NCBI GenBank assembly: GCA_008363385.1
Contig: RHKY01000035.1
Span: 1 to 51,068 of the forward strand
Length of the DNA stretch: 51,068 nt
Origin: Acidobacteriota bacterium
GTDB lineage: Bacteria; Acidobacteriota; Thermoanaerobaculia; UBA5066
Direction of reading: 5' to 3'
Position numbers and translations under genes: made by a program. The notes under the pieces were generated by a model, which was not told the DNA's origin, did not search any database, and was given only the letters and a program-made list of their open reading frames with translations. Positions 24,443 to 33,466 of the stretch are shown one piece after another (the first letter of the stretch is position 1; each line of letters opens with the position of its first letter).

Positions 24443-26782
24443 ATGAGACAGGCCGTGAAAGCCGCCGGGTTGGGGGTCCTCGCTACGGCCCTGGCAACAC
24501 CCCTCCTCGGAATGGCGGGCGGTGACCCTGTGGTCGCCGACCCGCTCAGCTGCGAGCCGGCGCTCCTCGTAAACCCGACGAGACGCGAGCCGGTGCCGCC
24601 GGCGGTCCTCGAAGCGAGCCGGGCCTTTGCGGCCTCCTCAGTGCCAGACCTCGTTCCCCTGGCAGACGACGTCGAAGCCTCCCGTGAGGTGGAGCGCCTC
24701 CGGGCGTGGAACGACTCCGGCCAGCAGCCCACGCGGATCGGCGTCCTGCGGCGTCTCGGAACCCCGATCGAGGCGCGCGAGCGGGCCGCGCAGTCACCCC
24801 GCCGAATGACCGCGTCCGATCCAAGGGTCGCAAGCCTGCCCCTGGAGTCCGGAGGCCGGCTCGTCGCCGCGCGGGTACGGGTCCCGGCTGCGTTCGGGGT
24901 CCGGCTGCGGCTTGCCGAGGTACGAGTGCCGATCGGGACCCGGTTCTGGGTCTTCGGGAGCGACCCCGCGAAAGCTATCGGCTTCGGCATCGAGCTGATC
25001 GGCCCCGACGAGTCGATCTGGACGCCGAGCGTCCACAGAACGGACTCGGTCACCGTGGTCGCGATGCTACCGGCCGAGGTGGATCGTCCGGGGACAGCCG
25101 GGGACAGGGGCTGGGGGTTCTCGATCCGGGAGCTGCTTCAGACGTTGCATCCGACGGCACGGTCATCACACGAGACGCTGCAACAGCAGCCGCTTGCAGG
25201 GTGCGAGCGCGGATCGATGTGCTTCACGGACGCGACCTTCCCGAGTATCGAGTCCGCGGAGAAGGCCACGGCTCTTCTGACGTTCTTCCTGGAAGGGGTT
25301 GGCGAGGCGCAGTGCAGTGGAATCCTGCTCAACGACACCCCGGAAGGAGTCAAGCCCTACCTTCTCACGTCGCGGCAGTGCATCCCCAACCAGTACTCGG
25401 CCTCCTCCCTCGAGGCCTACTTCGACATGGTCGAGGACAAGTGCAACGGGTTGCCGCCCTTCCTCGACGAGGTTCCCCGTGTCAATGGCTCCTCGCTCCT
25501 CGCCTCGGGAGCCGCCAGCGACTACAGCTTCCTGCTCCTCTCCGGCCATCCCTCTGGATCCCACGTCTACAAGGGCTGGAGCGCCTCCATCAGCAGCACG
25601 GTAGCGGGAACGGCGCTCCATACGCTTTCGAACCCCGAGCCGCAGTGGTCGTTCCTGTACTCCCAGGCCACGGTGGTTTCGTCGATCCCTACGTGCACGG
25701 GTTACCCCCTGCCCGCCTACCCGTCTCCCGGGTTCGTCTGGAGCCGAGGCACCATCGGAGTACCGGCTGCCGGTGGAGCGCCCGCAATGAACTCCGCCGG
25801 GGCCGTAGTCGGACACTTCTCGGGGTATTGCAGCACGGGATCCAGCGACCCCTGCAACTACTCCAGCGTCTACCAGATGAACGGCGCGTTCGCGACGACG
25901 TACCAGGGGATCAAGCAGTGGCTGAGTCCCACGGTCACGTCGCCCCCCGTCGCGGACTTCTCGTTCAGCCCGTCGTCGCCGAAGGCCGGCCAGAGCCTTG
26001 CCTTCACTGACCTCTCCACCGGGTCGCCGACGTCGTGGGGCTGGAACTTCGGGGACTCCACGGCTTCCGGCCTCCAGAACCCTACCCACACCTACAGCTC
26101 TCCCGGCACCTACCCCGTCACCCTCGTCGCATACAACAGCGCGGGCTCCAACAGCATCACCAAGCAGGTCGTGGTCCAGGCGGCCACCGCCCCTCCCACT
26201 ATCCAGAGCTTCACGGCCAATCCCACTGCCGTGGCTCCTGGCGGCACGACGACGCTCTCCTGGACGAGCACCGGCGGGACGTCGGCGTCGATCGACCAGG
26301 GCGTGGGTAGCGTCCCGACGAGCGGGAGCAAGCTCATCACGCCCGTGATCGGCGCCACCTACACGCTCACGGTGACCGGGCCCGGCGGCTCCGCGACTGC
26401 GAGCGTCACGATCCAGGCCGCCTCGGGCGGCACGTGCTCCCCGGACGCCACCACCCTCTGCCTCGGGCCGAGCGGCCGGTTCAAGGTCCAGGCGACGTAC
26501 AAGGACTACAACGGGAATACCGGTTCGGGGAAGGCGCAGAAGCTCACCGACGATTCGGGGTACTTCTACTTCTTCACCTCGACGAACGTCGAGCTGGTCG
26601 CGAAGTTCGTCAGCTTCTGCAACGGCAGCTCCGGGAACTGGGCGATCTACGCTTCCGGACTGACCGACGTCGAGGTCACGTTCAAGGTGACCGACACCAA
26701 GAACGGCATGTACAAGGAGTACAAGAACCCCCTCGGCAACCGCTTCTGTACCATCGGCGACGGGCCGTTCCCCTGCCCGTGA
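24443..26782 (+). CDS. Secreted trypsin-fold pseudoprotease with PKD and C-terminal module
   Basis: Encodes 779 residues from an ATG with GGAGGAG upstream. A signal peptide covers about 1-26. A pro-like region is followed by a chymotrypsin/lysyl-endopeptidase-like domain (about 285-495). The expected AxHC histidine site reads LTSRQCI (Gln312), the Asp site is kept (ASDYSFLLL, D360), and the expected GSSGSP serine site reads AAGGAP (Gly444 where Ser belongs). The fold is therefore retained but the catalytic His and Ser appear lost. Next come a PKD domain (about 502-579, with GWNFGDST), an Ig-like domain (about 584-658, TLSWTSTGG) and a 116-residue C-terminal module (664-779, LCLGPSGRFKVQATYKDY ... 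DGPFPCP) that recurs in the secreted protein ending at 41896. Its role is probably binding or inhibition outside the cell, and an active enzyme looks unlikely. Confidence 0.85.
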   Translation: MRQAVKAAGLGVLATALATPLLGMAGGDPVVADPLSCEPALLVNPTRREPVPPAVLEASRAFAASSVPDLVPLADDVEASREVERLRAWNDSGQQPTRIGVLRRLGTPIEARERAAQSPRRMTASDPRVASLPLESGGRLVAARVRVPAAFGVRLRLAEVRVPIGTRFWVFGSDPAKAIGFGIELIGPDESIWTPSVHRTDSVTVVAMLPAEVDRPGTAGDRGWGFSIRELLQTLHPTARSSHETLQQQPLAGCERGSMCFTDATFPSIESAEKATALLTFFLEGVGEAQCSGILLNDTPEGVKPYLLTSRQCIPNQYSASSLEAYFDMVEDKCNGLPPFLDEVPRVNGSSLLASGAASDYSFLLLSGHPSGSHVYKGWSASISSTVAGTALHTLSNPEPQWSFLYSQATVVSSIPTCTGYPLPAYPSPGFVWSRGTIGVPAAGGAPAMNSAGAVVGHFSGYCSTGSSDPCNYSSVYQMNGAFATTYQGIKQWLSPTVTSPPVADFSFSPSSPKAGQSLAFTDLSTGSPTSWGWNFGDSTASGLQNPTHTYSSPGTYPVTLVAYNSAGSNSITKQVVVQAATAPPTIQSFTANPTAVAPGGTTTLSWTSTGGTSASIDQGVGSVPTSGSKLITPVIGATYTLTVTGPGGSATASVTIQAASGGTCSPDATTLCLGPSGRFKVQATYKDYNGNTGSGKAQKLTDDSGYFYFFTSTNVELVAKFVSFCNGSSGNWAIYASGLTDVEVTFKVTDTKNGMYKEYKNPLGNRFCTIGDGPFPCP

Positions 26783-26792
26783 GGTGCTCCCG

Positions 26793-27632
26793 ATGCGATC
26801 CGGCTTCCTGACGTCGCTCGCGACCCTGCTCGTCCTGACGGCTCCCCTCGCCGGGGCCAAGGGGAGCGTGGTCGTCGACCTCGCCTTCACCCCCTCCGAC
26901 GAGATCCAGGACGTCCGGCCGAAGGACCTCGACGCGTCGGCGCTCCAGGTCCCGCTCGCGTTCGAGCTGCTCTCGGACGCGCGGAGCGGGGACCGGACCC
27001 GGATCGCCGAGAACCGCGAGGACGACGCGCCGATCCCGATGTTCACGCACTCCGACGTCCCCGGCTTCGTGACCGCGGCGATGAAGACGTGCTTCGTCCG
27101 GTGGGGAGGGATCGAGAAGGCCGACGCGCCGAAGAGGCTCCGGGGCGAGCTGGTCCGGCTGTTCGTCGTCGAGACGGGGCGGTACCGTTCCGAGATGCAG
27201 GCCCGGCTCCGGCTGGAGGACGCCGCCGGGAAGGTCCTGTGGGAGGGCTCTCTCGTCGGCGCCGCCGAGAAGTACGGCCGGTCGCGGAAGCCGGAGAACT
27301 ACCGCGAGGTGATCAGCGACACCGTGATGGACCTGACGGCGAAGCTCCTGGCCGACCCCGGCTTCCGGGCCGCGTGGGTCGGGCGGCCCGCCGGTGCGGC
27401 CGGCGAGGGCGCGGCACCGGCAGGCAGGGCCCAGCGGCGGCTGGAGCCGGAGGCGGCGAAGGCCGAGGTCCTCGCGCTGATGAGGGAGGGGTTCGCGGAA
27501 GCGACGCTCGTCGACTACGCCCGCGGGACCGAGCTGACCCGCGCCCTCTCGGCCGCCGAGATGATCGACTGGAAGAGGGCCGGGATCCCGCAGGCCGTCA
27601 TCTCGGCCTTCCTCGCTCCGGCGCCGGAGTGA
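26793..27632 (+). CDS. YajG-like exported protein
   Basis: Encodes 279 residues and follows the pseudoprotease by 10 nt, so the two are probably one operon. I prefer the ATG at 26793, with GAGGTG upstream, over a GTG three codons earlier. Residues 1-22 are a signal peptide. The middle part (LLSDARSGDRTRIAENREDD, then RLRGELVRLFVVE, GKVLWEGSLVG and a segment with DTVMDLTAKLLADP) matches the general pattern of YajG-like lipoproteins, but there is no lipobox cysteine. The C-terminus (EVLALMREGFAEATLVDYA ... KRAGIPQAVISAFLAP) is a short helical repeat of the kind found in many exported proteins of related bacteria. The gene overlaps the convergent phosphoesterase gene by 35 bp. Function unknown. 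Confidence 0.75.
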   Translation: MRSGFLTSLATLLVLTAPLAGAKGSVVVDLAFTPSDEIQDVRPKDLDASALQVPLAFELLSDARSGDRTRIAENREDDAPIPMFTHSDVPGFVTAAMKTCFVRWGGIEKADAPKRLRGELVRLFVVETGRYRSEMQARLRLEDAAGKVLWEGSLVGAAEKYGRSRKPENYREVISDTVMDLTAKLLADPGFRAAWVGRPAGAAGEGAAPAGRAQRRLEPEAAKAEVLALMREGFAEATLVDYARGTELTRALSAAEMIDWKRAGIPQAVISAFLAPAPE

Positions 27633-28668
27633 CCGCCGGGCGGTCCGCGGGCCCGGCGCGCGCCGGCGACTCGTCCTTCACGAGCGAGCCGGCGAGGGTC
27701 ACCGCGTAGTTCGCGCCTTCCTGGTCAGCGCGGTGGAACTCGTACCGGCAGTCGCCTCCCCCGGCCGTGATCCGGAGGAAGGTGCTCGGCGCGCCGGGGT
27801 CTCCCTTGCCGCGGGCGTGCCCGCAGTCGAGCTGCCAGACGCCGTCGACCTTCTTCGCCGAGGCGCCGTGCGTGTGGGCGCAGAGGAAGGCCGTGACCTT
27901 CCGCTCCCGGAGGAGCTTCCAGAAGCGGTCCCGTTTCGCCGGGTTCCTGCCGAGCGACGTCTTCTCGTGCCGCACCCGGCCGGTCGCCATGTCGGGCTGG
28001 GGGAAGGCGGGTTCGTGCCCGACGACGAAGGTGAAGGGCTTCGTCGTCGCGGCGAGGTCGGCGGCCAGCCACGCGTAGCTCGCGTCAGAGACGTCGGCGG
28101 TCTTGCTCCGGTCCGACGTGCCGTCGAAGTACTGGTTGAGGACGGCGACGTGGACGTCACCGGTCTCGAAGGAGTAGGTCGTCTCGACCGCGCCGGGAGG
28201 CCCCGGGCGGACGACGTTCGGGAGGCCCACGCCGCCGGCGTTCCGCCGCCTGAGGAACGCCATGAACCCCTCGTCCGAGACGTCGTGGTTCCCGACGACG
28301 GGGTACCAGGGGAACGCCGGGCCGAAGACCGACGCGATCACCTCGGCCACGGGTTGAGGGGGGTCCTGGTCGCCGAGCGCGACGAGGAAGGCGGCGGGGC
28401 CGCTCGCCCGCATCGCCCGGCACGCGCCGAGGAAGTACGCCTCGCCGGCGTGGGCGCCGCTCGCGAAGTCCCTGACGTCGGCCGCGACGAGGAAAGAGAC
28501 CTCGCCGGCCTTCGCCGGGGCCGGGACCGGGTCGGGGGGGCCGCCGACGAGCGGCGCCGCTGCCAGCGCCAGCATCGCGACGGCCGCGAGGATCGCGAGG
28601 TAGCGCGCCACGGTGGGGGCGGCGCCCCGGGCAGACCCGGGGGGCCGAGCGGACGAGGGCGGGGCCAT
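27598..28668 (-). CDS. Exported calcineurin-like metallophosphoesterase
   Basis: Encodes 356 residues from an ATG with AGGAGG 5 nt upstream. A GTG at 28674 lies inside that Shine-Dalgarno and is rejected. An N-terminal hydrophobic segment (about 21-43) anchors or exports the protein. Metallophosphoesterase motifs are GDQD (99-102), GNHD (126-129), VGHEPAF (216-222) and AHTHG (264-268). The first motif reads AADVRDF (62-68), with Arg where the usual D-x-H histidine stands, so the first metal site may be altered. Substrate unknown. Its 3' end overlaps the rightward YajG-like gene by 35 bp. Confidence 0.83.
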   Translation of the reverse strand: MAPPSSARPPGSARGAAPTVARYLAILAAVAMLALAAAPLVGGPPDPVPAPAKAGEVSFLVAADVRDFASGAHAGEAYFLGACRAMRASGPAAFLVALGDQDPPQPVAEVIASVFGPAFPWYPVVGNHDVSDEGFMAFLRRRNAGGVGLPNVVRPGPPGAVETTYSFETGDVHVAVLNQYFDGTSDRSKTADVSDASYAWLAADLAATTKPFTFVVGHEPAFPQPDMATGRVRHEKTSLGRNPAKRDRFWKLLRERKVTAFLCAHTHGASAKKVDGVWQLDCGHARGKGDPGAPSTFLRITAGGGDCRYEFHRADQEGANYAVTLAGSLVKDESPARAGPADRPAVTPAPERGRPR

Positions 28669-28768
28669 CTCCACCTCCTGCCGGACGGCGAGAGCATAGG
28701 ACCCGGACCGCCGTCGTGCCCGCCGGCGCGGGAAACGGCCCCCGCGCGATCCGGGGAGGCCCCGTCCG

Positions 28769-29023
28769 TCAGGCTTTCTTGAAGACGCCCACGGCCCGCA
28801 GGAGGAAGATCAGGAGCGCCGCCCCCGCCAGCGCGACGACGAACCTCAGGATGCCTCCCGTGGGCGCGATGCCGAGGAGGCCGGCCAGCCAGAAGCCCAG
28901 GAACGAGCCCGCCACGCCGACGAGGACGTTCGCGATGATCCCCATCTGGGCGTTGGTCTTCATGACGATGCTGGCCAGCCAGCCGACGATCCCTCCGATG
29001 ATCAGGGTGATGATCCAGTGCAC
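28769..29023 (-). CDS. GlsB/YeaQ/YmgE family membrane protein
   Basis: Encodes 84 residues with three hydrophobic segments (IITLIIGGIVGWLASIVM; a central Gly-rich one, NVLVGVAGSFLGFWLAGLLG; and LALAG-type to the end). The pattern GGIVGWLAS near the start and the length are diagnostic of the GlsB/YeaQ/YmgE (transglycosylase-associated) family, small inner-membrane proteins linked to stress responses, whose molecular role is not established. The start is GTG with AAGGAG 8-9 nt upstream. It lies 48 nt after the DUF937 gene and is probably co-transcribed with it. Confidence 0.88.
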   Translation of the reverse strand: MHWIITLIIGGIVGWLASIVMKTNAQMGIIANVLVGVAGSFLGFWLAGLLGIAPTGGILRFVVALAGAALLIFLLRAVGVFKKA

Positions 29024-29071
29024 TTCCGTGCTCCTTTCGTGCGCGGGCCCGAGTCCCGCGCCGCGGCGAGG

Positions 29072-29683
29072 CTAGCCGAGCGCCTTTCCGGCCATCTTCA
29101 GGATGTCGTCCAGCGGGTTGCCGTCGCCGTCCATGTCGAGCATCGAGGCGAGGCCGCCGGCGCCCGGTCCCGGGGCCGGAGCGCCGGGCTGGGCGCCGCC
29201 GCCGAGGAGGCCGCCCAGGAGCCCGCCGAGCCCGCCGCCCGCGTCCGCCTGTGCCGGCGCCTGCGCCGGGACACCCGCGCCGCCCTGCTTCGCCATGAAG
29301 CCGGCCACGAGCATCGCGAGCATCGGCAGCATCTTCTTCAGGAGCGCCGGGTCGAGGCCGGACCGCGTCGCCGCGTTCTGCGCGACGGCCCGGCTGACGT
29401 CCTTGCCGCCGAAGATCTGGCCCAGGACGTCGTTCCCGCGGCCGACGTTCGTCGGCTGCGGCGAGAGGACGTCGTCGAGGAGGCCGCCCCCGCCCAGCTG
29501 ACCGAGGAGGCCGCCGAGCCCTTCCAGCCCGGCGGGCTGCGCTCGTGCCTGCTTCTTGAAGCCGCCGAGGATCGCCGGGGCGAGCGCCGAGGCCCCGCTC
29601 GCCACGTCGGCCTCGCTGACCCCCAGCTCCCGCGCCATCGACTGGAGCCCTCCCATCTGGGCGAGGATGTCCGTGATCTGCAT
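29072..29683 (-). CDS. DUF937 family protein
   Basis: Encodes 203 residues from an ATG with AAAGGGG upstream. The N-terminal half (a region around MARELGVSEADVASGASALA, then PAILGGF) matches DUF937 proteins. It continues with Gly/Leu-rich low-complexity stretches (LGGLLGQLGGGGLLDDVL and a Gly/Leu/Ala/Pro run) and ends SMLDMDGDGNPLDDILKMAG, an EF-hand-like DxDGDG loop that may bind Ca. The function of DUF937 is unknown. It is divergent from the sigma-factor gene at 29865, so both promoters share the 181-nt gap, which also contains a 9-bp imperfect hairpin (29774-29794). Confidence 0.82.
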   Translation of the reverse strand: MQITDILAQMGGLQSMARELGVSEADVASGASALAPAILGGFKKQARAQPAGLEGLGGLLGQLGGGGLLDDVLSPQPTNVGRGNDVLGQIFGGKDVSRAVAQNAATRSGLDPALLKKMLPMLAMLVAGFMAKQGGAGVPAQAPAQADAGGGLGGLLGGLLGGGAQPGAPAPGPGAGGLASMLDMDGDGNPLDDILKMAGKALG

Positions 29684-29773
29684 GCTCGTCCCCTTTCGCT
29701 TGCCTCGGGATCCCTCGGATCCGCAAGCACCTCGGGTCCCATGGTGACCCCCCCCGGCGGAAAAGGAAAGCCC

Positions 29774-29794
29774 GGGCCGGCTCGAAGCCGGTCC
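29774..29794. promoter_or_regulatory. Hairpin in the divergent sigma/DUF937 promoter region
   Basis: GGGCCGGCT-CGA-AGCCGGTCC forms a 9-bp stem with one G.T pair. It lies midway between the DUF937 start and the ECF sigma start. It may be an operator or an RNA leader element. In a GC-rich region such stems arise easily. Confidence 0.25.
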
Positions 29795-29864
29795 GGCCGC
29801 GGGCGGACCCCTGCCGTCGGAACTGCTACCATCCGCCCGCAACGAAAGACCGAGGTCGGAACCG

Positions 29865-30446
29865 GTGGCAGAGCCCATCTCCGTGACGGCACTCCTGCGC
29901 GCGCACGCCGCGGGCGAGGAGGGCGCGTTCGACCAGCTGCTCCCCCTCGTCTACGAGGAGCTGCGGAAGGTCGCCCGCCGCCAGCTCCGCCGCGGGGGGG
30001 GCGAGCGGCCGCTCGTGACGACCGAGCTCGTCCACGAGGCGTACCTGAAGCTCGCCGCGCAGGAACGGCTCCGCCTGGAGGACCGGCAGCACCTCCTGGC
30101 CGTCTCGGCTCTGGCCATGCGGCAGGTGATCGTGGGCTTCGCCCGGGCGCGCTCGGCCCTCAAGCGGGGCGCGGGGGCGGCGGCGCTGCCGCTCGACGAG
30201 GAGGCGGCCGCGGCCGGGGCCCAGGCCGAGTGGCTCCTGGACCTCGATCGGGCCCTGGAACGGCTCCGCTCCCGCGACGCGCAGCTGGCCGCCATCGTGG
30301 ACTGCCGCTACTTCGCCGGGATGAGCGACCAGGAGACGGCGGAGGCGCTCGGGCTCTCGCTCCGCTCCGCCCAGCGGGGCTGGATGCGCGCCCGGGCCTG
30401 GCTCCGGACCGAGCTGGACGCGGGCGCGGAGAGGGAGTCGCCGTGA
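29865..30446 (+). CDS. ECF-type sigma factor (TIGR02999-like)
   Basis: Encodes 193 residues from a GTG start. Region 2 contains FDQLLPLVYEELRKVARRQL and LVTTELVHEAYLKLA, the hallmark of the TIGR02999/ECF-like sigma group common in Acidobacteriota and Planctomycetes. Region 4 contains ARYFAGMSDQ-type sequence (RYFAGMSDQETAEALGLSLR) with the recognition helix RSAQRGWMRARAWL. No membrane anti-sigma gene follows. Instead the stop overlaps the start of a serine/threonine kinase gene (GTGA), so the kinase is the probable regulator or partner, as is usual for this group. Confidence 0.9.
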   Translation: MAEPISVTALLRAHAAGEEGAFDQLLPLVYEELRKVARRQLRRGGGERPLVTTELVHEAYLKLAAQERLRLEDRQHLLAVSALAMRQVIVGFARARSALKRGAGAAALPLDEEAAAAGAQAEWLLDLDRALERLRSRDAQLAAIVDCRYFAGMSDQETAEALGLSLRSAQRGWMRARAWLRTELDAGAERESP

Positions 30447-33388
30447 ACGCCCTCCCCGACGGCGACGAGTGGACGGCCCTCGACCGGCTCCTGGACGCGG
30501 CGCTCGACCGGCCGGCCGCCGAGCGGGCCCGGTTCCTCGACGAGGCGTGCGCGGGAGACCCGGAGAGGAGGCGGAGCCTCGAGCGCCTCCTGGAGCTCGC
30601 CGAGACGGAGGACGCGCGCTGGCCGCCGGGGGGACCGCTCGACGGCCCCCTCCTCGCGGACGTGGCGCACGAGCTGGCCGCGTCGCCCGAGGACGACCTC
30701 CTCCCGCCGGGGTCCGCGCTCGGACCGTACCGGGTCGCCGGGCTCCTCGGCTCCGGGGGGATGGGGCGCGTCTACCGGGCCCTCGACCCGCAGCTGGGCC
30801 GCGAGGTGGCGATCAAGGCGCTGGCCCGCGCCTTCCACGACGACTCGGCGAGCCTCCGGCGGTTCGAGCGCGAGGCGCGGGCGCTGGCGGCCCTGAACCA
30901 CCCGAACATCGCCACGCTCTACGAGCTGCTGGAGGTCGAGGGGAGGCCCTACCTCGTCCTGGAGCTGGTCGAGGGGGAGACGCTCGCCGAGCGGCTGGAG
31001 CGCGGGGCGATGACTCCGGCCGAGGCGGCCGGCGTGGCGGGGCAGGTCGTCGACGCCCTGGCCGAGGCGCACGGGAAGGGGATCGTCCACCGCGACCTGA
31101 AGCCGTCGAACGTGAAGCTCGGCGAGGACGGGCGCGTGAAGGTGCTCGACTTCGGCCTGGCCAAGACCGCCCCCGGGCCCGGGGGGCGCGAGGCGAAGAC
31201 GCGGACGACGCTCTCGGGGGCGATCCTGGGCACGGCGCCCTACATGAGCCCGGAGCAGGTCCGGGGGCTGGAGGTCGACCGCAGGACCGACATCTGGGCC
31301 TCCGGCTGCCTCCTCTTCGAGATGCTGACGGGATCGCGCGCCTTCCAGGGGCGGACCGTCTCGGACGTCCTCGCCTCGGTCCTGAGGGACGAGCCCGACT
31401 ACCGGCTCTTCCCAGCCCAGACGCCGGCCAGCCTCGTCCGGCTCGTGAAGCGCTGCCTGAGGAAGGACCCGCGGGAGCGCCTGCAGGACGTCGGCGACGC
31501 GAGGCAGGACCTGGAGGACGCCTCCTCGGCGCACCTCCCTGCGGCCGTCCACGGGCGTTCCCCGGCCCGCCCGGTCTTCCGCTTCCTCCTCGCGGCGCTC
31601 CTCGTCGCCGCCGCGGGCCTCGCGCTGGGAGCCGCCCTCCTCCGCGGGCGCGCCCCGGCCGGCCCTGCGGTCCGTCTCGCCCTCGACCCCGGCGTCCTCC
31701 TGGCGGAGGGCTTCGAGCCCCCCTTCGCGCTCTCCCCCGACGGGAGGTCCGTCGTCCTCGTGGCGCGCGAGGGCGACACGACGCGGCTCGCCCTCCGGCG
31801 TCTCGACGAGTTCGAGGCCCGCCCGCTCGCGGGCACCGAGGGGGGGCGGCAGCCCTTCTTCTCGCCCGACGGCACCTCGGTCGCCTACTTCGCCGACCGC
31901 AAGCTCTGGAGGCTCCCGCTCGACGGGGGCTCGCCGGTGGCCCTCGCGGAGGTCGGGAACAACCCGCGCGGGGGGAGCTGGGGCCCGGACGGGACGATCG
32001 TCGTGGGTCTGTCGCAGACCTCCGGGCTCTTCCGCGTGAAGGCGAGCGGCGGAGCGCTGGAGCCGCTGACGCGGCTCGACCTGGCGGCCGGGGAGAGCTC
32101 TCACCGCTGGCCGCAGGTCCTCCCGGGAGGGCGCTGGGTCCTCTACTCGGCCCTCGTCGAGGAGGGCTCCTGGGACGACGCTTCGCTGGCGGCCGTCTCG
32201 CTGTCGACCGGCGAGCGGCACCTGGTTCAGCGCGAGGCGGCGTTCGGCCTCTGGGCCGGCCGGGGCCCGCTCCTCTTCGTGCGTGCGGGCCGGCTGTACG
32301 CCGCCTCGTTCGACCCGGCAGGGGCCGTCACGACCTCGGCCCCCGAGGTGGTCCTGGAGGGGGTCGGGTACGACCCGAGGAACGGCGGGACGAAGGTCGC
32401 ACTCTCCTCCGGCGGAACGCTCCTCTATGCCCCGGGCCGCCCCGCGTCGGGCGAGAACCACCTCGCGTGGATCGGGGCCGACGGGCGCTCGACCCGGCTG
32501 CCGGGCCCGCCGCGCCGCTTCCGCGAGCCGCGGCTCTCTCCGGGCGGGGGCCGCGTCGCCGTCCGGATCGGGGGGGTGGAGAACGCGCAGGCGTGGACGT
32601 TCGACCTGGCGACCGGAACGCTCGTGCAGGTCTCGGACGGCCCGCCGCCCCACGGCCCGGCCTGGTCCCCCGACGGCTCGCACCTCGTGGCGGCGGCCCG
32701 GTCGAGGACGGGCTGGGCGCTCTTCGCGATGCCGGCGTCGGGAGGGGAGCGGACGGTCCTCCTAGAGAGCGAGAACCGTCTGGTCCCGACGTCGTTCGCG
32801 CCCGACGGGCTCTCCCTCGTCTTCCAGGAGCGCCGTCGGGGGAAGGGGTGGGACCTGAGAGTCCTCCCGCTCGAGAAGGGCCTGCGCCCCGGCGGCGAGC
32901 CGCGCGACCTGGCGGCGGGACCCGCGAACGAGACGAACGGCGTCGTCTCGCCCGACGGGCGGCTCGTCGCCTTCGAGACGGACGAGCTCGACGCCGTCGT
33001 CCAGGTCTACGCCTCGCGGTATCCCGACGGCAGCGGCAAGACCCAGCTGACGCGCGACGGGGGACGCCTCCCCCGGTGGTCGTCCTCGGCCGAGGTCCTC
33101 TACCTGAGGACTCCCGAACGGGAGCCGAGGCGGTTGCCGCTCCGGCTCTCCGGGGGACGGATCCTGGCCGCCGGGGACGTGTCCTACTGGGCGGACGAGG
33201 CGGCCGCCGCCCGGGCGCGGCAGCTGCTCTTCATTCCGAACTACCTCGGGTACGACCTGGACCTCGAGACCCGCCGGCTGCTCGTCCTGGAGGAGCCCCT
33301 GCCGGCGGGCACACCTGTTCCTGCGGGGCTGCGGGTCGTCCTCGGCTGGCTGGACGAGGTCTCGGGGCACCTCTCCCGGCGCGGCTGA
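30443..33388 (+). CDS. Membrane serine/threonine kinase with TolB-like propeller
   Basis: Encodes 981 residues from a GTG overlapping the sigma-factor stop. A helical N-terminus (1-90; DRLLDAAL and LERLLELAE) typical of sigma-linked kinases is followed by a Hanks-type kinase (96-355): GSGGMG (103-108), VAIK (K125), HRDLKPSN (216-223), DFG (236-238) and GTAPYMSPEQ (263-272). One transmembrane helix spans about 379-400. The rest is an extracytoplasmic beta-propeller of TolB/WD40-like repeats (ALSPDGRSVVLVA, FFSPDGTSVAYF, VVSPDGRLVAFE). The layout suggests signal sensing outside the membrane and phosphorylation inside, probably controlling the coupled sigma factor. All catalytic residues are present. 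Confidence 0.92.
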   Translation: MNALPDGDEWTALDRLLDAALDRPAAERARFLDEACAGDPERRRSLERLLELAETEDARWPPGGPLDGPLLADVAHELAASPEDDLLPPGSALGPYRVAGLLGSGGMGRVYRALDPQLGREVAIKALARAFHDDSASLRRFEREARALAALNHPNIATLYELLEVEGRPYLVLELVEGETLAERLERGAMTPAEAAGVAGQVVDALAEAHGKGIVHRDLKPSNVKLGEDGRVKVLDFGLAKTAPGPGGREAKTRTTLSGAILGTAPYMSPEQVRGLEVDRRTDIWASGCLLFEMLTGSRAFQGRTVSDVLASVLRDEPDYRLFPAQTPASLVRLVKRCLRKDPRERLQDVGDARQDLEDASSAHLPAAVHGRSPARPVFRFLLAALLVAAAGLALGAALLRGRAPAGPAVRLALDPGVLLAEGFEPPFALSPDGRSVVLVAREGDTTRLALRRLDEFEARPLAGTEGGRQPFFSPDGTSVAYFADRKLWRLPLDGGSPVALAEVGNNPRGGSWGPDGTIVVGLSQTSGLFRVKASGGALEPLTRLDLAAGESSHRWPQVLPGGRWVLYSALVEEGSWDDASLAAVSLSTGERHLVQREAAFGLWAGRGPLLFVRAGRLYAASFDPAGAVTTSAPEVVLEGVGYDPRNGGTKVALSSGGTLLYAPGRPASGENHLAWIGADGRSTRLPGPPRRFREPRLSPGGGRVAVRIGGVENAQAWTFDLATGTLVQVSDGPPPHGPAWSPDGSHLVAAARSRTGWALFAMPASGGERTVLLESENRLVPTSFAPDGLSLVFQERRRGKGWDLRVLPLEKGLRPGGEPRDLAAGPANETNGVVSPDGRLVAFETDELDAVVQVYASRYPDGSGKTQLTRDGGRLPRWSSSAEVLYLRTPEREPRRLPLRLSGGRILAAGDVSYWADEAAAARARQLLFIPNYLGYDLDLETRRLLVLEEPLPAGTPVPAGLRVVLGWLDEVSGHLSRRG

Positions 33389-33466
33389 CGGGGCCTGGCG
33401 GGTTTCCCGGGCGGACGGCGAATCTCTTCCGGGAGGAGCGCCCCGGCGCTTCGGGAGGAGGCCGCC

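Noticed and set aside
28666-28674. GTG at 28674 as the phosphoesterase start
   Set aside because: It lies within the Shine-Dalgarno of the ATG at 28668.
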